Counted from the stretch's first letter, positions 11,501 to 24,539 are shown. The stretch is DNA of 64,000 bases from Misgurnus anguillicaudatus (GCF_027580225.2 NC_073341.2:17606501-17670500), one strand, 5' to 3'. The notes: generated by a model from the letters alone, not told the origin. A program made the numbers and translations.

Positions 11501-11683
11501 GAAATTTTGGGGTGTTTGAGCCCCCCGTTTAGGAATTCGGTAGGTCCCATCAGTTAGAAAAGTCATAGCATAAATCTACGTACCAGTCTTAAAAGTTTTG
11601 TAAAGTTTTGTGGGTGTAGCTTGAAAGCTCTAGGAGGAGTTACAGTTCGAAAAAGTGTGGACCAGAAGAATAATAATAACTAG
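8583..11683 (+). mobile_element. B-lineage module 3, putative Helitron-like element
   Basis: B-type 5' end (AAAGTTTG and CAAACTTT arms, then ATGTTGGCTTGAAAAAG), TTAGCATGA minisatellite (8700-8870), about 15 type II 139-bp units (8876-10950), and a B tail (10950-11665). The tail runs straight into AATAATAATAACTAG (CTAG at 11680-11683) with no terminal hairpin, unlike module 2. A block of six units is duplicated inside the core (about 9030-9730 and 9864-10560, offset 834). Confidence 0.6.
8876..10950 (+). repeat. 139-bp tandem array, type II, about 15 units
   Basis: Type II units as in module 2. The variant pair ACAAGAAAAACGGTCCC plus GAAGCGAAGATATAAGG occurs at about 9076-9143 and again 834 bases later, which is exactly six units, showing a recent block duplication. 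The last unit grades into the tail through ATGTTGCTAGGGTGC at about 10966. Confidence 0.93.
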
Positions 11684-13930
11684 ATATTAAAGTTTGAAGA
11701 CAAACTTTATGTTGGCTTGAAAAAGCGTAGCTTGAACGTTTAAAACGGTTTGACAGAAGTTTAGTTTAGTAGGCTATCTGGCTGTTAGAATGTTTAAGTA
11801 TGAAGGTAGCATGATTAGCATGAAGTTAGCCTGATGTTAGCATGATTAGCATGAAGCTAGCATGATGCTAGCATGATTAGCATGAAGCTAGCATGATGCT
11901 AGCATGATTAGCATGAAGCTAGCATGATGCTAGCATGATTAGCATGAAGCTAGCATGATGCTAGCATGATTAGCATGAAGCTAGCATGATGTTAGCATGA
12001 TTAGCATGAAGCTAGCATGATGCTAGCATGATTAGCATGAAGCTAGCATGATATTAGCATGATTAGCATGAAGCTAGCATGATGCTAACATGATTAGCAT
12101 GAAGATAGCATGATGCTAGCATGATTAGCATGAAGATAGCATGATGCTAGCATGATTAGCATGAAGCTAGCATGATGCTAGCATGATTAGCATGAAGATA
12201 GCATGATGTTAGCATGATTAGCATGAAGCTAGCATGATGCTAGCATGATTAGCATGAAGCTAGCATGATGCTAGCATGATTAGCATGAAGCTAGCATGAT
12301 GCTAGCATGATTAGCATGAAGCTAGCATGATGCTAGCATGATTAGCATGAAGCTAGCATGATCTTAGCATGATTAGCATGAAGCTAGCATGATGCTAGCA
12401 TGATTAGCATGAAGCTAGCATGATGCTAGCATGATTAGCATGAAGCTAGCATGATGCTAGCATGATTAGCATGAAGCTAGCATGATGCTAGCATGATTAG
12501 CATGAAGCTAGCATGATGCTAGAATGATTAACATGATGTTAGCATGATTAGCATGAAGCTAGCATGATGTTAGCATGATTAGCATGAAGCTAGCATGATG
12601 TTAATATGATTAGCATGAAGCTAGCATGATGTTAGCATGAAACTAGCTTGATTCTAGCATGATTAGCATGAAGCTAGCATGATTAGCATGAAGCTAGCAT
12701 GATTCTAGCATGATTAGCATGAAGCTAGCATGATGCTAGCATGATTAGCATGAAGCTAGCATGAGGCTACCATGATTAACATGCAGTAAGCATAAGGTTA
12801 GCATGATTAGCATGAAGCTAGCATGATTTAACGTAAAGCTAGCATGATTAGCATGATGCTAACATGATTAGCATGACGCTAGCACTATTTAGCGTGCAGC
12901 TAACAAGATTTAACATGAAGTTAGCATGATTTAGCATGAAGTTAGCAAGATTTATTATGAAATTAGCATAAAGCTAGCATTAAACTAGCATGAAGCTAGT
13001 ATGACTTAGCATGGAGCTAGCATGAAGCTAACATGACCCAAAGACCCAACCCCCATGCCTCTATGATGTTCAGACCAAGAGATATAAGGCTTTGTTTATT
13101 ATGTTGCTAGGGTGCTCAAATTTGGTTGCTAGGGGCGTGGCTTAATGCCTCAATAAGAATCCTATTAAGACTGATTGGATGCCTGAGTAAAATGAGCCCA
13201 CCCCTATGTCTCTATGACACTCTGGTGTAAAGATATCCATCTGGGCTTTTTATAATGGTAGTCTATGGGAGATGTTGCTAGGGTACCCAAAATTGTTGCT
13301 AGGGGCGTGGCTAAATAGCTTTGGGGCGATCCTAAGAGACTGATAGGATGACTGAGTAAAATGAGCCCACCCCCATGTCTCTACGACACTCTAAAGTAAA
13401 GATATTCCATCTGGGACGCGTTTATTCCCTTATATGGGCATGCTTCCTGCCCCATTATAAGTCAATGGGAAATTTTGGGGGCCTCTTACACCCCAGGGGT
13501 ACAGCTTACACCCCATTGTGAGGTATGTTCTTACAGAGCCTGTCAGCCACCTTAAATGTGGTAAGCCACAAGTTTCTACAAGTTTCTTACTCACAGCTAT
13601 GACCCGTCAAAGTTTGTCTCAATGTTAAGTCAATGGAAATTTTGGGGTGTTCGAGACCCCCGTTTAGGAATTCGGAAGGTCCCATCAGTTAGAAAAGATA
13701 TAGCACACTAAGTCAGACCAGTCTGAAGGTCTGTGGAAAATTTGGTGCATGTAGCTTGAAAGCCCTAGGACGAGTTAGTGTCAGAAATTTTGGGGGGATA
13801 AGAAAGAATAATAATAATAATAATAATAATAAGTTTAAAAGCAATAACAATATGTTGGCTTTTTCAAAGCCAACATAATAAGATTAAGATGAATAACAGT
13901 ATGTTGGCTTTTTCAAGCCAACATAACTAG
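11684..13930 (+). mobile_element. B-lineage module 4 (GCTAGC minisatellite core)
   Basis: B-type 5' end, then a 31-bp minisatellite (about 11800-13030) in place of the 139-bp array. One partial 139-like unit (13040-13130) follows, then a B tail (13130-13800), two B hairpins (13851-13877 and 13900-13925) and CTAG (13927-13930). The tail is almost identical to that of module 5 at an offset of about 1980, so modules 4 and 5 look like a tandem duplication whose minisatellites then changed length. Confidence 0.6.
11800..13030 (+). repeat. 31-bp GCTAGC/TTAGCATGA minisatellite
   Basis: The main unit reads GCTAGCATGATGCTAGCATG followed by ATTAGCATGAA (31 bases), itself three roughly 10-base repeats of the motif TAGCATGA. 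Units in the middle are nearly perfect; both edges are degenerate, with variants such as GTTAGC, GATAGC and TTTAACGTGAAG. GCTAGC is self-complementary. The sequence is non-coding. Confidence 0.95.
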
Positions 13931-15802
13931 ATATTAAAGTTTGAAGACAAACTTTATGTTGGCTTGAAAAAGCGTAGCTTGAACGTTTAAAACGGTTTGA
14001 CAGAAGTTTAGTTTAGTAGGCTATCTGGCTGTTAGAATGTTTAAGTATGAAGGTAGCATGATTAGCATGAAGTTAGCCTGATGTTAGCATGATTAGCATG
14101 AAGCTAACATGATGCTAGCATGATTAACATGAAGCTAGCATGATGCTAGCATGATTAGCATGAAGCTAGCATGATGATAGCATGATTAGCATGAAGCTAG
14201 CATGATGCTAGCATGATTAGCATGAAGCTAGCATGATGTTAGCATGATTAGCATGAAGCTAGCATGATGCTAGCATGATTAGCATGAAGCTAACATGATG
14301 CTAGCATGATTAGCATGAAGCTAGCATGATGCTAGCATGATTAGCATGATGCTAGCATGATTAGCATTAAGCTAACATGATGTTAGCATGATTAGCATGA
14401 AGCTAGCATGATGCTAGCATGATTAGCATGAAGCTAGCATGATGCTGGCATGATTAGCATGAAGCTAGCATGATGCTAGCATGATTAGCATGAAGCTAGC
14501 ATGATGCTAGCATGATTAGCATGAAGCTAGCATGATGTTAACATGATTAACATGAAGTTAGCATGATGTTAATATGATTAGCATGAAGCTATCATGATGT
14601 TAGCATGAAACTAGCATGATTCTAGCATGATTAGCATGAAGCTAGCATGATTCTAGCATGATTAGCATGAAGCTAGCATGATTCTAGCATGATTAGCATG
14701 AAGCTAGCATGATGTTAGCATGATTAGCATGAAGGTAGCATGAGGCTAGCATGATTAGCATGAAGTAAGCATGAGGTTAGCATGATTAGCATGAAGCTAG
14801 CATGATTTAACGTGAAGCTAGCATGATTAGCATGATGCTAACATGATTAGCATGACGCTAGCACTATTTAGCGTGCAGCTAACAAGATTTAACATGAAGT
14901 TAGCATGATTTAGCATGAAGTTAGCAAGATTTATTATGAAATTAGCATAAAGCTAGCATGAAACTAGCATGAAGCTAGTATGACTTAGCATGGAGCTAGC
15001 ATGAACCTAGCATGACCCAAAGACCCAACCCCCATGTCTCTATGATGTTCAGACCAAGAGATATAAGGCTTTGTTTATTATGTTGCTAGGGTGCTCAAAT
15101 TTGGTTGCTAGGGGCGTGGCTTAATGCCTCAATAAGAATCCTATTAAGACTGATTGGATGCCTGAGTAAAATGAGCCCACCCCTATGTCTCTATGACACT
15201 CTGGTGTAAAGATATCCATCTGGGCTTTTTATAATGGTAGTCTATGGGAGATGTTGCTAGGGTACCCAAAATTGTTGCTAGGGGCGTGGCTAAATAGCTT
15301 TGGGGCGATCCTAAGAGACTGATTGGATGACTGAGTAAAATGAGCCCACCCCCATGTCTCTACGACACTCTAAAGTAAAGATATTCCATCTGGGACGCGT
15401 TTATTCCCTTATATGGGCATGCTTCCTGCCCCATTATAAGTCAATGGGAAATTTTGGGGGCCTCTTACACCCCAGGGGTACAGCTTACACCCCATTGTGA
15501 TGTATGTTCTTACAGAGCCTGTCAGCCACCTTAAATGTGGTAAGCCACAAGTTTCTACAAGTTTCTCACTCGCAGCTATGACGCGTCAAAGTTTGTCTCA
15601 ATGTTAAGTCAATGGAAATTTTGGGGTGTTTGAGACCCCCGTTTAGGAATTCGGAAGGTCCCATCAGTTAGAAAAGATATAGCACACTAAGTCAGACCAG
15701 TCTGAAGGTCTGTGGAAAATTTGGTGCATGTAGCTTGAAAGCCCTAGGACGAGTTAGTGTCAGAAATTTTGGGGGGAGAAAAAGAATAATAATAATAACT
15801 AG
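13931..15802 (+). mobile_element. B-lineage module 5 (GCTAGC minisatellite core)
   Basis: Near copy of module 4 with a shorter minisatellite (about 14045-15010): B-type 5' end, minisatellite, partial 139-like unit, B tail and CTAG (15799-15802). The tail (15020-15780) aligns with 13040-13800. It ends in plain AATAAT repeats with no terminal hairpin, unlike module 4. The next module switches to the A-type 5' end. Confidence 0.6.
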
Positions 15803-17945
15803 ATAGGTACATTTCCTGAAGAAAATGTGAGTGGTGCTTGCCGTGGCAAAATTCTGGGGAACATATATGATTATACTCCAAACCAAAAGTAAAACGATCC
15901 ATCTCCTGTGTCTCTACGATGTTCTGATGCGGAGATATAAGGCTATGTTTATCCGGTTGCTAGGGTATTGTATTTGGTTGCTAGGGGGAAAATTGGCATC
16001 CACTGGTGATTACCCTCTGAGTCACGAGTCAAACGGTCCAACCCCCGTGTCTCTACGATGTTCTGATGCGGAGATATAAGGCTTTGTTTACTCTGTTGCT
16101 AGGGTACTGTATTTGGTTGCTAGGGAACAAAATGGCATCCACTAGTGAATACCCTCCGAGTGATGAGTCAAATGGTCCAACCCCCGTGTCTCTACGATAT
16201 TCTGCTGCGGAGATATAAGGCTTTGTTTACACTGTTGCTAGGGTACTGTATTTGGTTGCTAGGGGGAAAAATGCCATCCACTGGTGATTACACTCCAAGT
16301 CACAAGTCAAACGGTCCAACCCCCGTGTGTCTACGATGTTCTGATGCGGAGATATAAGGCTTTGTTTACTCTGTTGCTAGGGTACTGTATTTGGTTGCTA
16401 GGAAAAAAAATGGCATCCACTAGTGATTACCCTCCGAGTCATGAGTCAAACGGTCCAACCCCCGTGTCTCTACGATGTTCTGATGCGGAGATATAAGGCT
16501 TTGTTTACTCTGTTGCTAGGGTACTGTATTTGGTTGCTAGGGGAAAAAATGGCATCCACTAGTGATTACCCTCCAAGTCACAAGTCAAACGGTCCAACCC
16601 CCGTGTCTCTACGATGTTCTGATGCGGAGATATAAGGCTTTGTTTACTCTGTTGCTAGGGTACTGTATTTGGTTGCTAGGGAAAAAAATGGCATCCACTA
16701 GTGATTACCCACCGAGTCACGAGTCAAACGGTCCAACCCCCGTGTCTCTACGATGTTCTGATGCGGAGATATAAGGCTTTGTTTACACTGTTGCTAGGGA
16801 ACTGTATTTGGTTGCTAGGGGGAAAATTGGCATCCCATAATGATTACACGCTGAGTCACGAATCAAACGGTCCAACCCCCGTGTCTCTACGATGTTCTGA
16901 TGTGGAGATATAAGGCTTTGTTTACTCTGTTGCTAGGGTACTGTATTTGGTTGCTAGGGAAAAAATTGGCATCCCATAATGATTACAAGCTGAGTCACGA
17001 ATCAAACGGTCCAACCCCCGTGTCTCTACGATGTTCTGATGCGGATATATAAGGCTTTGTTTACTCTGTTGCTAGGGTACTGTATTTGGTTGCTAGGGGC
17101 GTGGCTTGGGAATGGCCAATAATGTGCCCAATTGTTACACCCGTAGTCACAAGTAAAACGGTCCAACCCCCGTGTCTCTACGATGTTCTGATGCCGAGAT
17201 ATAACTGTTTGAATTTTATGTAGCTAGGGTGCTCAAAAGTGGTTGCTAGGGGCGTGGCTTGGTAAGTCTTTAAGGATCCTGAGAGACTGATTGGATGCCT
17301 GAGTAAAATGAGCCCACCCCCTTGTCTCTGTGACACTGTGGTGCAAAGATATCCATCTGGGCATTTTATAATGGCAGTCTATGGGATAGGTTGCTAGGGT
17401 GCCCAAAATGGTTGCTAGGGTGAACTTACACCCCATTGTGGGGGACGTCCTGAAAGAGTCTAGCACCCTCTTCAAATGTTGTGACCCACATGTTTCTACG
17501 AAATCCTCGCTCGGACCTATGACCCGTCAAAATTTTTCGCAATGTTAAGTCTATGGGATTTTCGCCCATTGACTTTGAATGGGAAATTTCGGGTGCCTCT
17601 TACACCCCAGGGGTACAAGGTATACCCCATTGTGATGTATGTTCGTAAAGAGCCTACCACACTCTTCAAATGTTGTAACCCACATGTTTCTACAAAATCC
17701 TCGAGCAGAGCTATGACCCTTCAAAGTTCGGCGCAATGTTAAGTCAATGGGATTTTTCGGGTGGTTTTTCGCCCCCATTTCGAAAACCCTGCACCCGATT
17801 GCTTAAAAAAGATATAGCCCGCGTCCCCTCAATAATACGATCAAGTTGATCCCTCTTTTATGGCTCTACGACAAACCGTGCGGGACGAGTTACGCGCCGA
17901 AATTTTGTGCAGACATAAGAATAAAGATATAATAATAATAACTAG
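15803..17945 (+). mobile_element. A-lineage module 6, putative Helitron-like element
   Basis: It starts after CTAG with ATAGGTACATTTCCTGAAG and has a short palindrome (ACATTTC and GAAAATGT arms), then GTGGTGCTTGCCGTGGCAAA. About nine type I 139-bp units follow (15890-17215), several with the variant GGCATCCACTAGTGATTAC. The A tail (17216-17930) contains TTCGGGTGGTTTTTCGCCC. It ends without a hairpin at CTAG (17942-17945). Its tail is paralogous to that of module 7 at an offset of 2293. Confidence 0.6.
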
Positions 17946-20285
17946 ATAGGTACATTTCCTGAAGAAAATGTGAAGTGGTGCTTGCCGTGGCAAATTTCGG
18001 GGGACAAAATATTCTAAGAGTGATTTTACACGCAGTCACAAGTAAAATAGTCCAACCCCCGTGTCTCTACGATGTTCTGAAGCGGAGATATAAGGCTTTG
18101 TTTACTCTGTTGCTAGGGTACTGTATTTGGTTGCTAGGGGAAAAAATGGCATCCACTAGTGATTACATGCAGAGTCACGAGTAAAACGGTCCAACCCCCG
18201 TGTCTTTACGATGTTCTGATGCGGAGATATAAGGCTTTGTTTACTCTGTTGCTAGGGTACAGCATTTGGTTGCTAGGGAAAAAATTGGCATCCACTAGTG
18301 ATTACATGCAGAGTCACGAGTAAAACGGTCCAACCCCTGTGTCTCTACGATGTTTTGATGCGGAGATATAAGGCTTTGTTTACTCTGTTGCTAGGGTACT
18401 GCATTTGGTTGCTAGGGAAAAAATTGGCATCCACTAGTGATTACATGCCGAGTCACGGGTAAAATAGTCCAACCCCCGTGTCTCTATTATGTTCTGATGC
18501 GGAGATATAAGCATTTGTTTACTCTGTTGCTAGGGTACGGTATTTGGTTGCTAGGGAAAAAATTGGCATCCACTTGTGATTACATGCCGAGTCACGAGTT
18601 AAATAGTCCAACCCCCGTGTCTCTACGATGTTCTGATGCGGAGATATAAGCATTTGTTTACTCTGTTGCTAGGGTACTGTATTTGGTTGCTAGGGGAAAA
18701 AATGGCATCCCATAGTGATTACACTTTGAGACACGAGTCAAACAGTCCAACCCCCGTGTCTCTACGATGTTCTGATGCGAAGATATAAGGCTTTGTTTAC
18801 TCTGTTGCTAGGGTACTGTATTTGGTTGCTAGGGAGGAAATTGGCATCCACTATTGATAACACTCCAAGTCACGAGTCAAACGGTCCAACTCCCGTGTCT
18901 CTACCATGTTCTGATGCGGAGTTATGAGGCTTTGTTTATTTGGTTGCTAGGGTACTGTATTTGGTTGCTAGGGAAAAATTTGACATCCAATACTGATTAC
19001 ACTCCGGGTCACGAGTCAAACGGTCCAACCCCCATGTCTCTACGATGTTCTGATGCGGAGATATAAGGCTTTGTTTACTCTGTTGCTAGGGTACTGTATT
19101 TGGTTGCTAGGGAAAAACTTGGCATCCCATAGTGATTACACTCTGAGTCACGAGTCAAACAGTCCAACCCCCGTGTCTCTACGATGTTCTGATGCGGAGA
19201 TATAAGGCTTTGTTTACTCTGTTGCTAGGGTACTGTATTTGGTTGCTAGGGAAAAAAATGGCATCCACTAGTGATTACCCGCCGAGTCACGAGTCAAACG
19301 GTCCAACCCCCGTGTCTCTACGATGTTCTGATGCGGAGATATAAGGCTTTGTTTATTCGGTTGCTAGGGTGCTCAAATTTGGTTGCTAGGGGCGTGGCCT
19401 GGGAGTGGCCAATGATGTGCCCAATTGTTACACCCCTAGTCACAAGTAAAACGGTCCAACCCCCGTGTCTCTACGATGTTCTGATGCCGAGATATAACTG
19501 TTTGAATTTTATGTTGCTAGGGTGCTCAAAAGTGGTTGCTAGGGGCGTGGCTTAGTAAGTCTTTAAGTATCCTGAGAGACTGATTGGATGCCTGAGTAAA
19601 ATGAGCCCACCCCCATGTCTTTATGACACTGTGGTGCAAAGATATCCATCTAGGCATTTTATAATGGCAGTCTATGGGATAGGTTGCTAGGGTGCCCAAA
19701 ATGGTTGCTAGGGTGAACTTACACCCCATTGTGGGGGACGTCCTGAAAGAGTCTAGCACCCTCTTCAATTGTTGTGACCCACATGTTTCTACGAAATCCT
19801 CGCCCGGACCTATGACCCGTCAAAGTTTTTCGCAATGTTAAGTCTATGGGATTTTCGCCCATTGACTTTGAATGGGAAATTTCGGGTGCCTCTTACACCC
19901 CAGGGGTACAGCTTACACCCCAATGTGATGTTTGTTCTTAAAGAGCCTACCACCCTCTTCAAATGTTGTAACCCACATGTATCTGCAAAATCCTCGAGCA
20001 GAGCTATTACCCTTCAAAGTTCGGCGCAATGTTAAGTCAATGGGATTTTTCGGGTGGTTTTTCGCCCCCCTTTCGAAAACCTTGCACCCGATTGCTTATA
20101 AAAGATATAGCCCACTTCTCCTCAACAATCCGGTCAAGTTGATCCCTCTTTTATGGCTCTACGACAAACCGTGCGGGACGAGTTACGCGCCGAAATTTTG
20201 TGCAGACATAAGAATAAAGATATAATAATATCCCTGAGCAATAGTAATAGTGATGCTTTGCATAAATGCAAGCACCACTAACTAG
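17946..20285 (+). mobile_element. A-lineage module 7, putative Helitron-like element
   Basis: A-type 5' end, about ten type I 139-bp units (18010-19390) including variants such as GATTACATGCAGAGTCACGA, and an A tail (19390-20225) very similar to module 6. It has one A hairpin (20249-20279), directly followed by CTAG at 20282-20285. Modules 6 and 7 look like a tandem duplication of about 2.3 kb. Confidence 0.6.
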
Positions 20286-22749
20286 ATAGGTACATTTCCT
20301 GAAGAAAATGTGAAGTGGTGCTTGCCGTGGCAAAATTCTGGGGGCAATGTATGATTATACTCAGAGTCACGAGTCAAACGGTCCAACCCCCGTGTCTCTA
20401 CGATGTTCTGTTGTGGAGATATAAGGCTTTGTTTATTGAAGGTAGTATGATTACCATGAAGCTAGCATGATGTTAGCATAATTAACGTGAAGGTAGTATG
20501 ATGTTAACATGATTAGCATGAAGCTAGCATAAAGCGAACATCATTAGCATGAAGCTAACATGATGTTAATATGATTAGCATGAAGTTAGCATGATGTTAG
20601 CATGATTATCAGGAAGTTGGCATGATGTTAGCATGAAGTTAGCATGAAGTTAGCATGAAGTTAGCATGAAGCTAGCATGAAGCTAGCATGAAGCTAACAT
20701 GATTAGCATGAAGCTAGCATGATAAGCATGAAGCTAGCATGATTAGCATGATGTTAGCATGATTAGCATGAAGTTAGCATGAAGCTAGCATGAAGCTAAC
20801 ATGATTAGCATGAAGCTAGCATGATTAGCATGAAGCTAGCATGAAGCTAACATGATTAGCATGAAGCTAACATGATTAGCATGAAGTTAGCATGAAGCTA
20901 GCATTAAGCTAGCATGATTAGCATGAAGCTAGCATGAAGCTAACATGAAGCTAGCATGAAGCTAACATGAAGCTAGCATGAAGCTAACATGATTAGCATG
21001 AAGCTAGCATGATTAGCATGAAGCTAGCATGATTAGCATGATTAGCATGATGTTAGCATGATTAGCATTGTGTTAGCATGAAGTTAGCATGAAGCTAGCA
21101 TGATTAGCATGAAGCTAGCATGAAGCTAGCATGATTAGCATGAAGCTAGCATGAAGCTAGCATGATTAGCATGAAGCTAGCATGAAGCTAGCATGATTAG
21201 CATGAAGCTAGCATGATGTTAGCATGATGTTAGCATGATGTAAGCATGATGTTAGCATGAAGCTAGCATGATTAGCATGAAGCTAGCATGAAGCTAGCAT
21301 GATTAGCATGAAGCTAGCATGAAGCTAGCATGATTAGCATGAAGCTAGCATGATTAGCATGAAGCTAGCATGATTAGCATGAAGCTAGCATGATGTTAGC
21401 ATGATGTTAGCATGATGTTAGCATGATGTTAGCATGAAGCTAGCATGATTAGCATGAAGCTAGCATGAAGCTAACATGAAGTTAGCATGATTAGCATAAA
21501 GCTAGCATGAAGCTAACATGATTAGCATGAGGCTAGCATGATTAGCATGATGTTAGCATGATTAGCATGAAGTTAGCATGATGTTAGAATGATTAGCATA
21601 AAGATAGCATGATGTTAGCATGATTAGCATGAAGCTAGCATGATGTTAGCATGATTAGCAAGAAGTTAACATGAAGTTAGCATGAAGCTAGCATGATTTA
21701 ATGTGAAGTTAGCAAGATTTATTATTAAATTAGCATTAAGCTAGCATGAAACTAGCATGAAGCTAGTATGACTTAGCATTAAGCTAGCATGAAGCTAACA
21801 TGACCCAAAGACCCAACCCCCATGTCTCTATGATGTTCGGATCCAGAGATATAAGGCTTTGTTTATTCGGTTGCTAGGGTGCTCATATTTGGTTGCTAGG
21901 GGCGTGGCTTGGGAGTGGCCAATGATGTGGCCAGTTATTACACTCCGAGTCACAAGTAAAACGGTCCAACCCCCGTGTCTCTACGATGTTCTGATGTCGA
22001 GATATAACTGTTTAAATGTTATGTTGCTAGGGTGCTCAAAAGTGGTTGCTAGGGGCGTGGCTTAATACCTCAATAAGGATCCTGAGAGACTGATTGGATG
22101 TCTGGGTAAAATGAGCCCACCCCCAAGTCTCTATGACACTGTGCTGCAAAGATATCCATCCTGGCATTTTATAATGGCAGTCTATGGGAGATGTTGCTAG
22201 GGTGCCAAAAATTGTTGCTAGGGGCGTGGCTTAATAGCTCTGGGATGATTCTGAGAGACTGATTGGATGCCCGAGTAAAATGAGCCCACCCACTTATCTC
22301 TACGACACTGTAAAGCAAAGATATCCCATCTGGAACGGTTTTATTCCCTTATATGGGCGTGTTTCCTGCCCCATTATAAGTCAATGGGGCACTTTTGGGC
22401 ACCTCTTACACCCCAGGGGTACAACTTACACCCCATTGTGATCCATGTTCTTACAGAGCCTAACACCCTCTTCAAGTGTTGTAACCCACATGTTTCTACA
22501 AAATTCTCGAGCGGAGCTATGACTCGTCAAAGTTGGGCGCAATGTTAAGTCAATGGGATTTTTCGGGTGGTTTTTCGCCCCCCTTTCGGAAATCCTGCAC
22601 CCGATCGCTTATAAAAGTCATAGCACACCTCTCCTCAATAAGCCGGTCGATTTGAGCCCTATTTCATGGGTCTACGACAAAGCGTGCGGGACGAGTTACG
22701 CGCCGAAAAAAGTGTCCAGAAAAAGAAGAATAATAATAATTATAACTAG
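20286..22749 (+). mobile_element. A-lineage module 8 with GCTAGC minisatellite
   Basis: A-type 5' end and a single 139-bp unit (about 20350-20440), then an irregular TAGCATGA minisatellite (20440-21800) made of GAAGCTAGCAT, GATTAGCAT and GATGTTAGCAT blocks. A partial 139-like unit and an A tail (21990-22735) follow. It ends AATTATAACTAG with no terminal hairpin (CTAG 22746-22749). It combines a core type seen in B modules with A-type ends, which suggests exchange between lineages. Confidence 0.55.
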
Positions 22750-23924
22750 ATAGGTACATTTCCTGAAGAAAATGTGAAGTGGTGCTTGCCGTGGCAAAAT
22801 TCTGGGGACAGTATATGATTATACTTCCAGTTACAAGTAAAACGATCCAAACCCCGTGTCTCTACGATGTTCTGATGCGCAGATATAAGGCTTTTTTTAT
22901 TCGGTTGCTAGGGTACTGTATTTGGTTGCTAGGGAAAAATTTGACATCCAATAGTGATTACACTCCGGGTCACAAGTCAAACGGTCCAACCCCCATGTCT
23001 CTACGATGTTCTGATGCGGAGATATAAGGCTTTGTTTATTCGGTTGCTAGGGTAGTGTATTTGGTTGCTAGGGAGAAAATTGCCATCCACTAGTGATTAC
23101 ACTCCGAGTCACAAGTCAAATGGTCAAACCCTCATGTCTCTACAATGTTCTGAAGGGGAGATATAAGGCTTTGTTTATTTGGTTGCTAGGGTACAGTATT
23201 TGGTTGCTAGGGAGAAAATTGCCATCCACTAGTGATTACACTCCGAGTCACAAGTCAAATGGTCAAACCCTCATGTCTCTACAATGTTCTGAAGGGGAGA
23301 TATAAGGCTTTGTTTATTTGGTTGCTAGGGTACAGTATTTGGTTGCTAGGGAAAATTTGACATCTCCAATAGTGATTACACCCGGGTCACGAGTCAAACG
23401 GTCCAACCCCCATGTCTCTACGATGTTCTGATGCGGAGATATAAGGCTTTGTTTACTCTGTTGCTAGGGTACTGTATTTGGTTGCTAGGGAAAAAATTGG
23501 CATCCCATAATGATTACACTCTGAGTCACGAGTCAAACGGTCCAACCCCCGTGTCTCTACGATGTTCTGATGCGGAGATATAAGGTTTTGTTTACTCTGT
23601 TGCTAGGGTACTGTATTTGGTTGCTAGGGAAAAAATGGGCATCCCATAATGATTACACTCTGAGTCATGAGTCAAACGGTCCAACCCCCGTGTCTCTACG
23701 ATGTTCTGATGCGGAGATATAAGGCTTTGTTTACTCTGTTGCTAGGGTACTGTATTTGGTTGTTAGGGAAAAAATTGGCATCCCATAATGCAGGGCTATT
23801 CAATTGGCGGCCCGCGGGCCAAACCCGGCCCCCAAGGTAATTTGATCCGGCCCTTTATGTAGTCTGTAAAAAAGACATCTCTAAAATAAATTTAGTAAGT
23901 TAGACAACGGGCCGTACAGTTACG

Positions 23925-24110
23925 AGTTGATGCGCGTGCGTCTGTTTCATGCAGCATGAGCTGCAGAGCGCGAGTCACGTGACTGGTGCGAGCAGCTGTG
24001 TCACGTGATTATATTCGCGCTTTTGTCCACAAGTTCAAAGCGATCGCCTCCCCCGCTCGCGCCCGCGTCTCAAGATGCGATAGCTGACAGACAGTGGTGA
24101 GTTAAGAGAC
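23925..24110 (+). promoter_or_regulatory. CpG-rich putative promoter / 5' exon inside the hAT element
   Basis: This GC- and CpG-rich stretch stands out from its AT-rich surroundings. It contains two CACGTG E-boxes (23976-23981 and 24002-24007), 26 bases apart and each in a GTCACGTGA context. A splice-donor-like GTGAGT lies at 24097-24102. The arrangement suggests the original transposase promoter and a non-coding first exon. This is inference from composition and motifs only. Confidence 0.4.
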
Positions 24111-24180
24111 CGGACTCTATGGTTGTTTTAACTTTGTTTGTTGTATTTTCAGCTTAAAACACTGCCTTTTCCGACAACTG

Positions 24181-24375
24181 TTGTCTGATATGTTTATGGT
24201 TATCCACAATTACATTAACGTTAGATGTCTTAATAAAGGAAACTCGTTGAAACGATTTTGTGAACTAGACAAAAAGATCCTGTCGTTTCTCCAAAATTCA
24301 AAGCAGACAAAAGCTCAAATATTATGCGAGTCATCGTTCTCACATAAAAATGCAATTAAAACGAGTAACAGTTAG
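24181..24375 (+). pseudogene. hAT transposase fragment
   Basis: A short open stretch of about 60 codons in the hAT element. The segment RCLNKGNSLKRFCELDKKI resembles the conserved R-W-L-S-x-G-x-x-L-x-R-F-x-E-L region in the middle of Charlie/GTF2IRD2-like hAT transposases, known to me from the family; I ran no search. The zinc finger, most of the catalytic region and the C-terminal dimerisation region are missing. It is a leftover of a deleted transposase, not a functional protein. Confidence 0.6.
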
Positions 24376-24539
24376 TCGCCCATCGCTCACAGCACCTGCA
24401 CCACTGTATGCGTATCATGCTGACAAATATACACCTGATTTTACTGCTCTTGCGAAATCTAAAAACATATTCTGTTTATTAGAAGGTAGCCTAATGTTTG
24501 CCAGTTATTAAGATGGCTGTTGTAGTTTAAATAGGGCTA

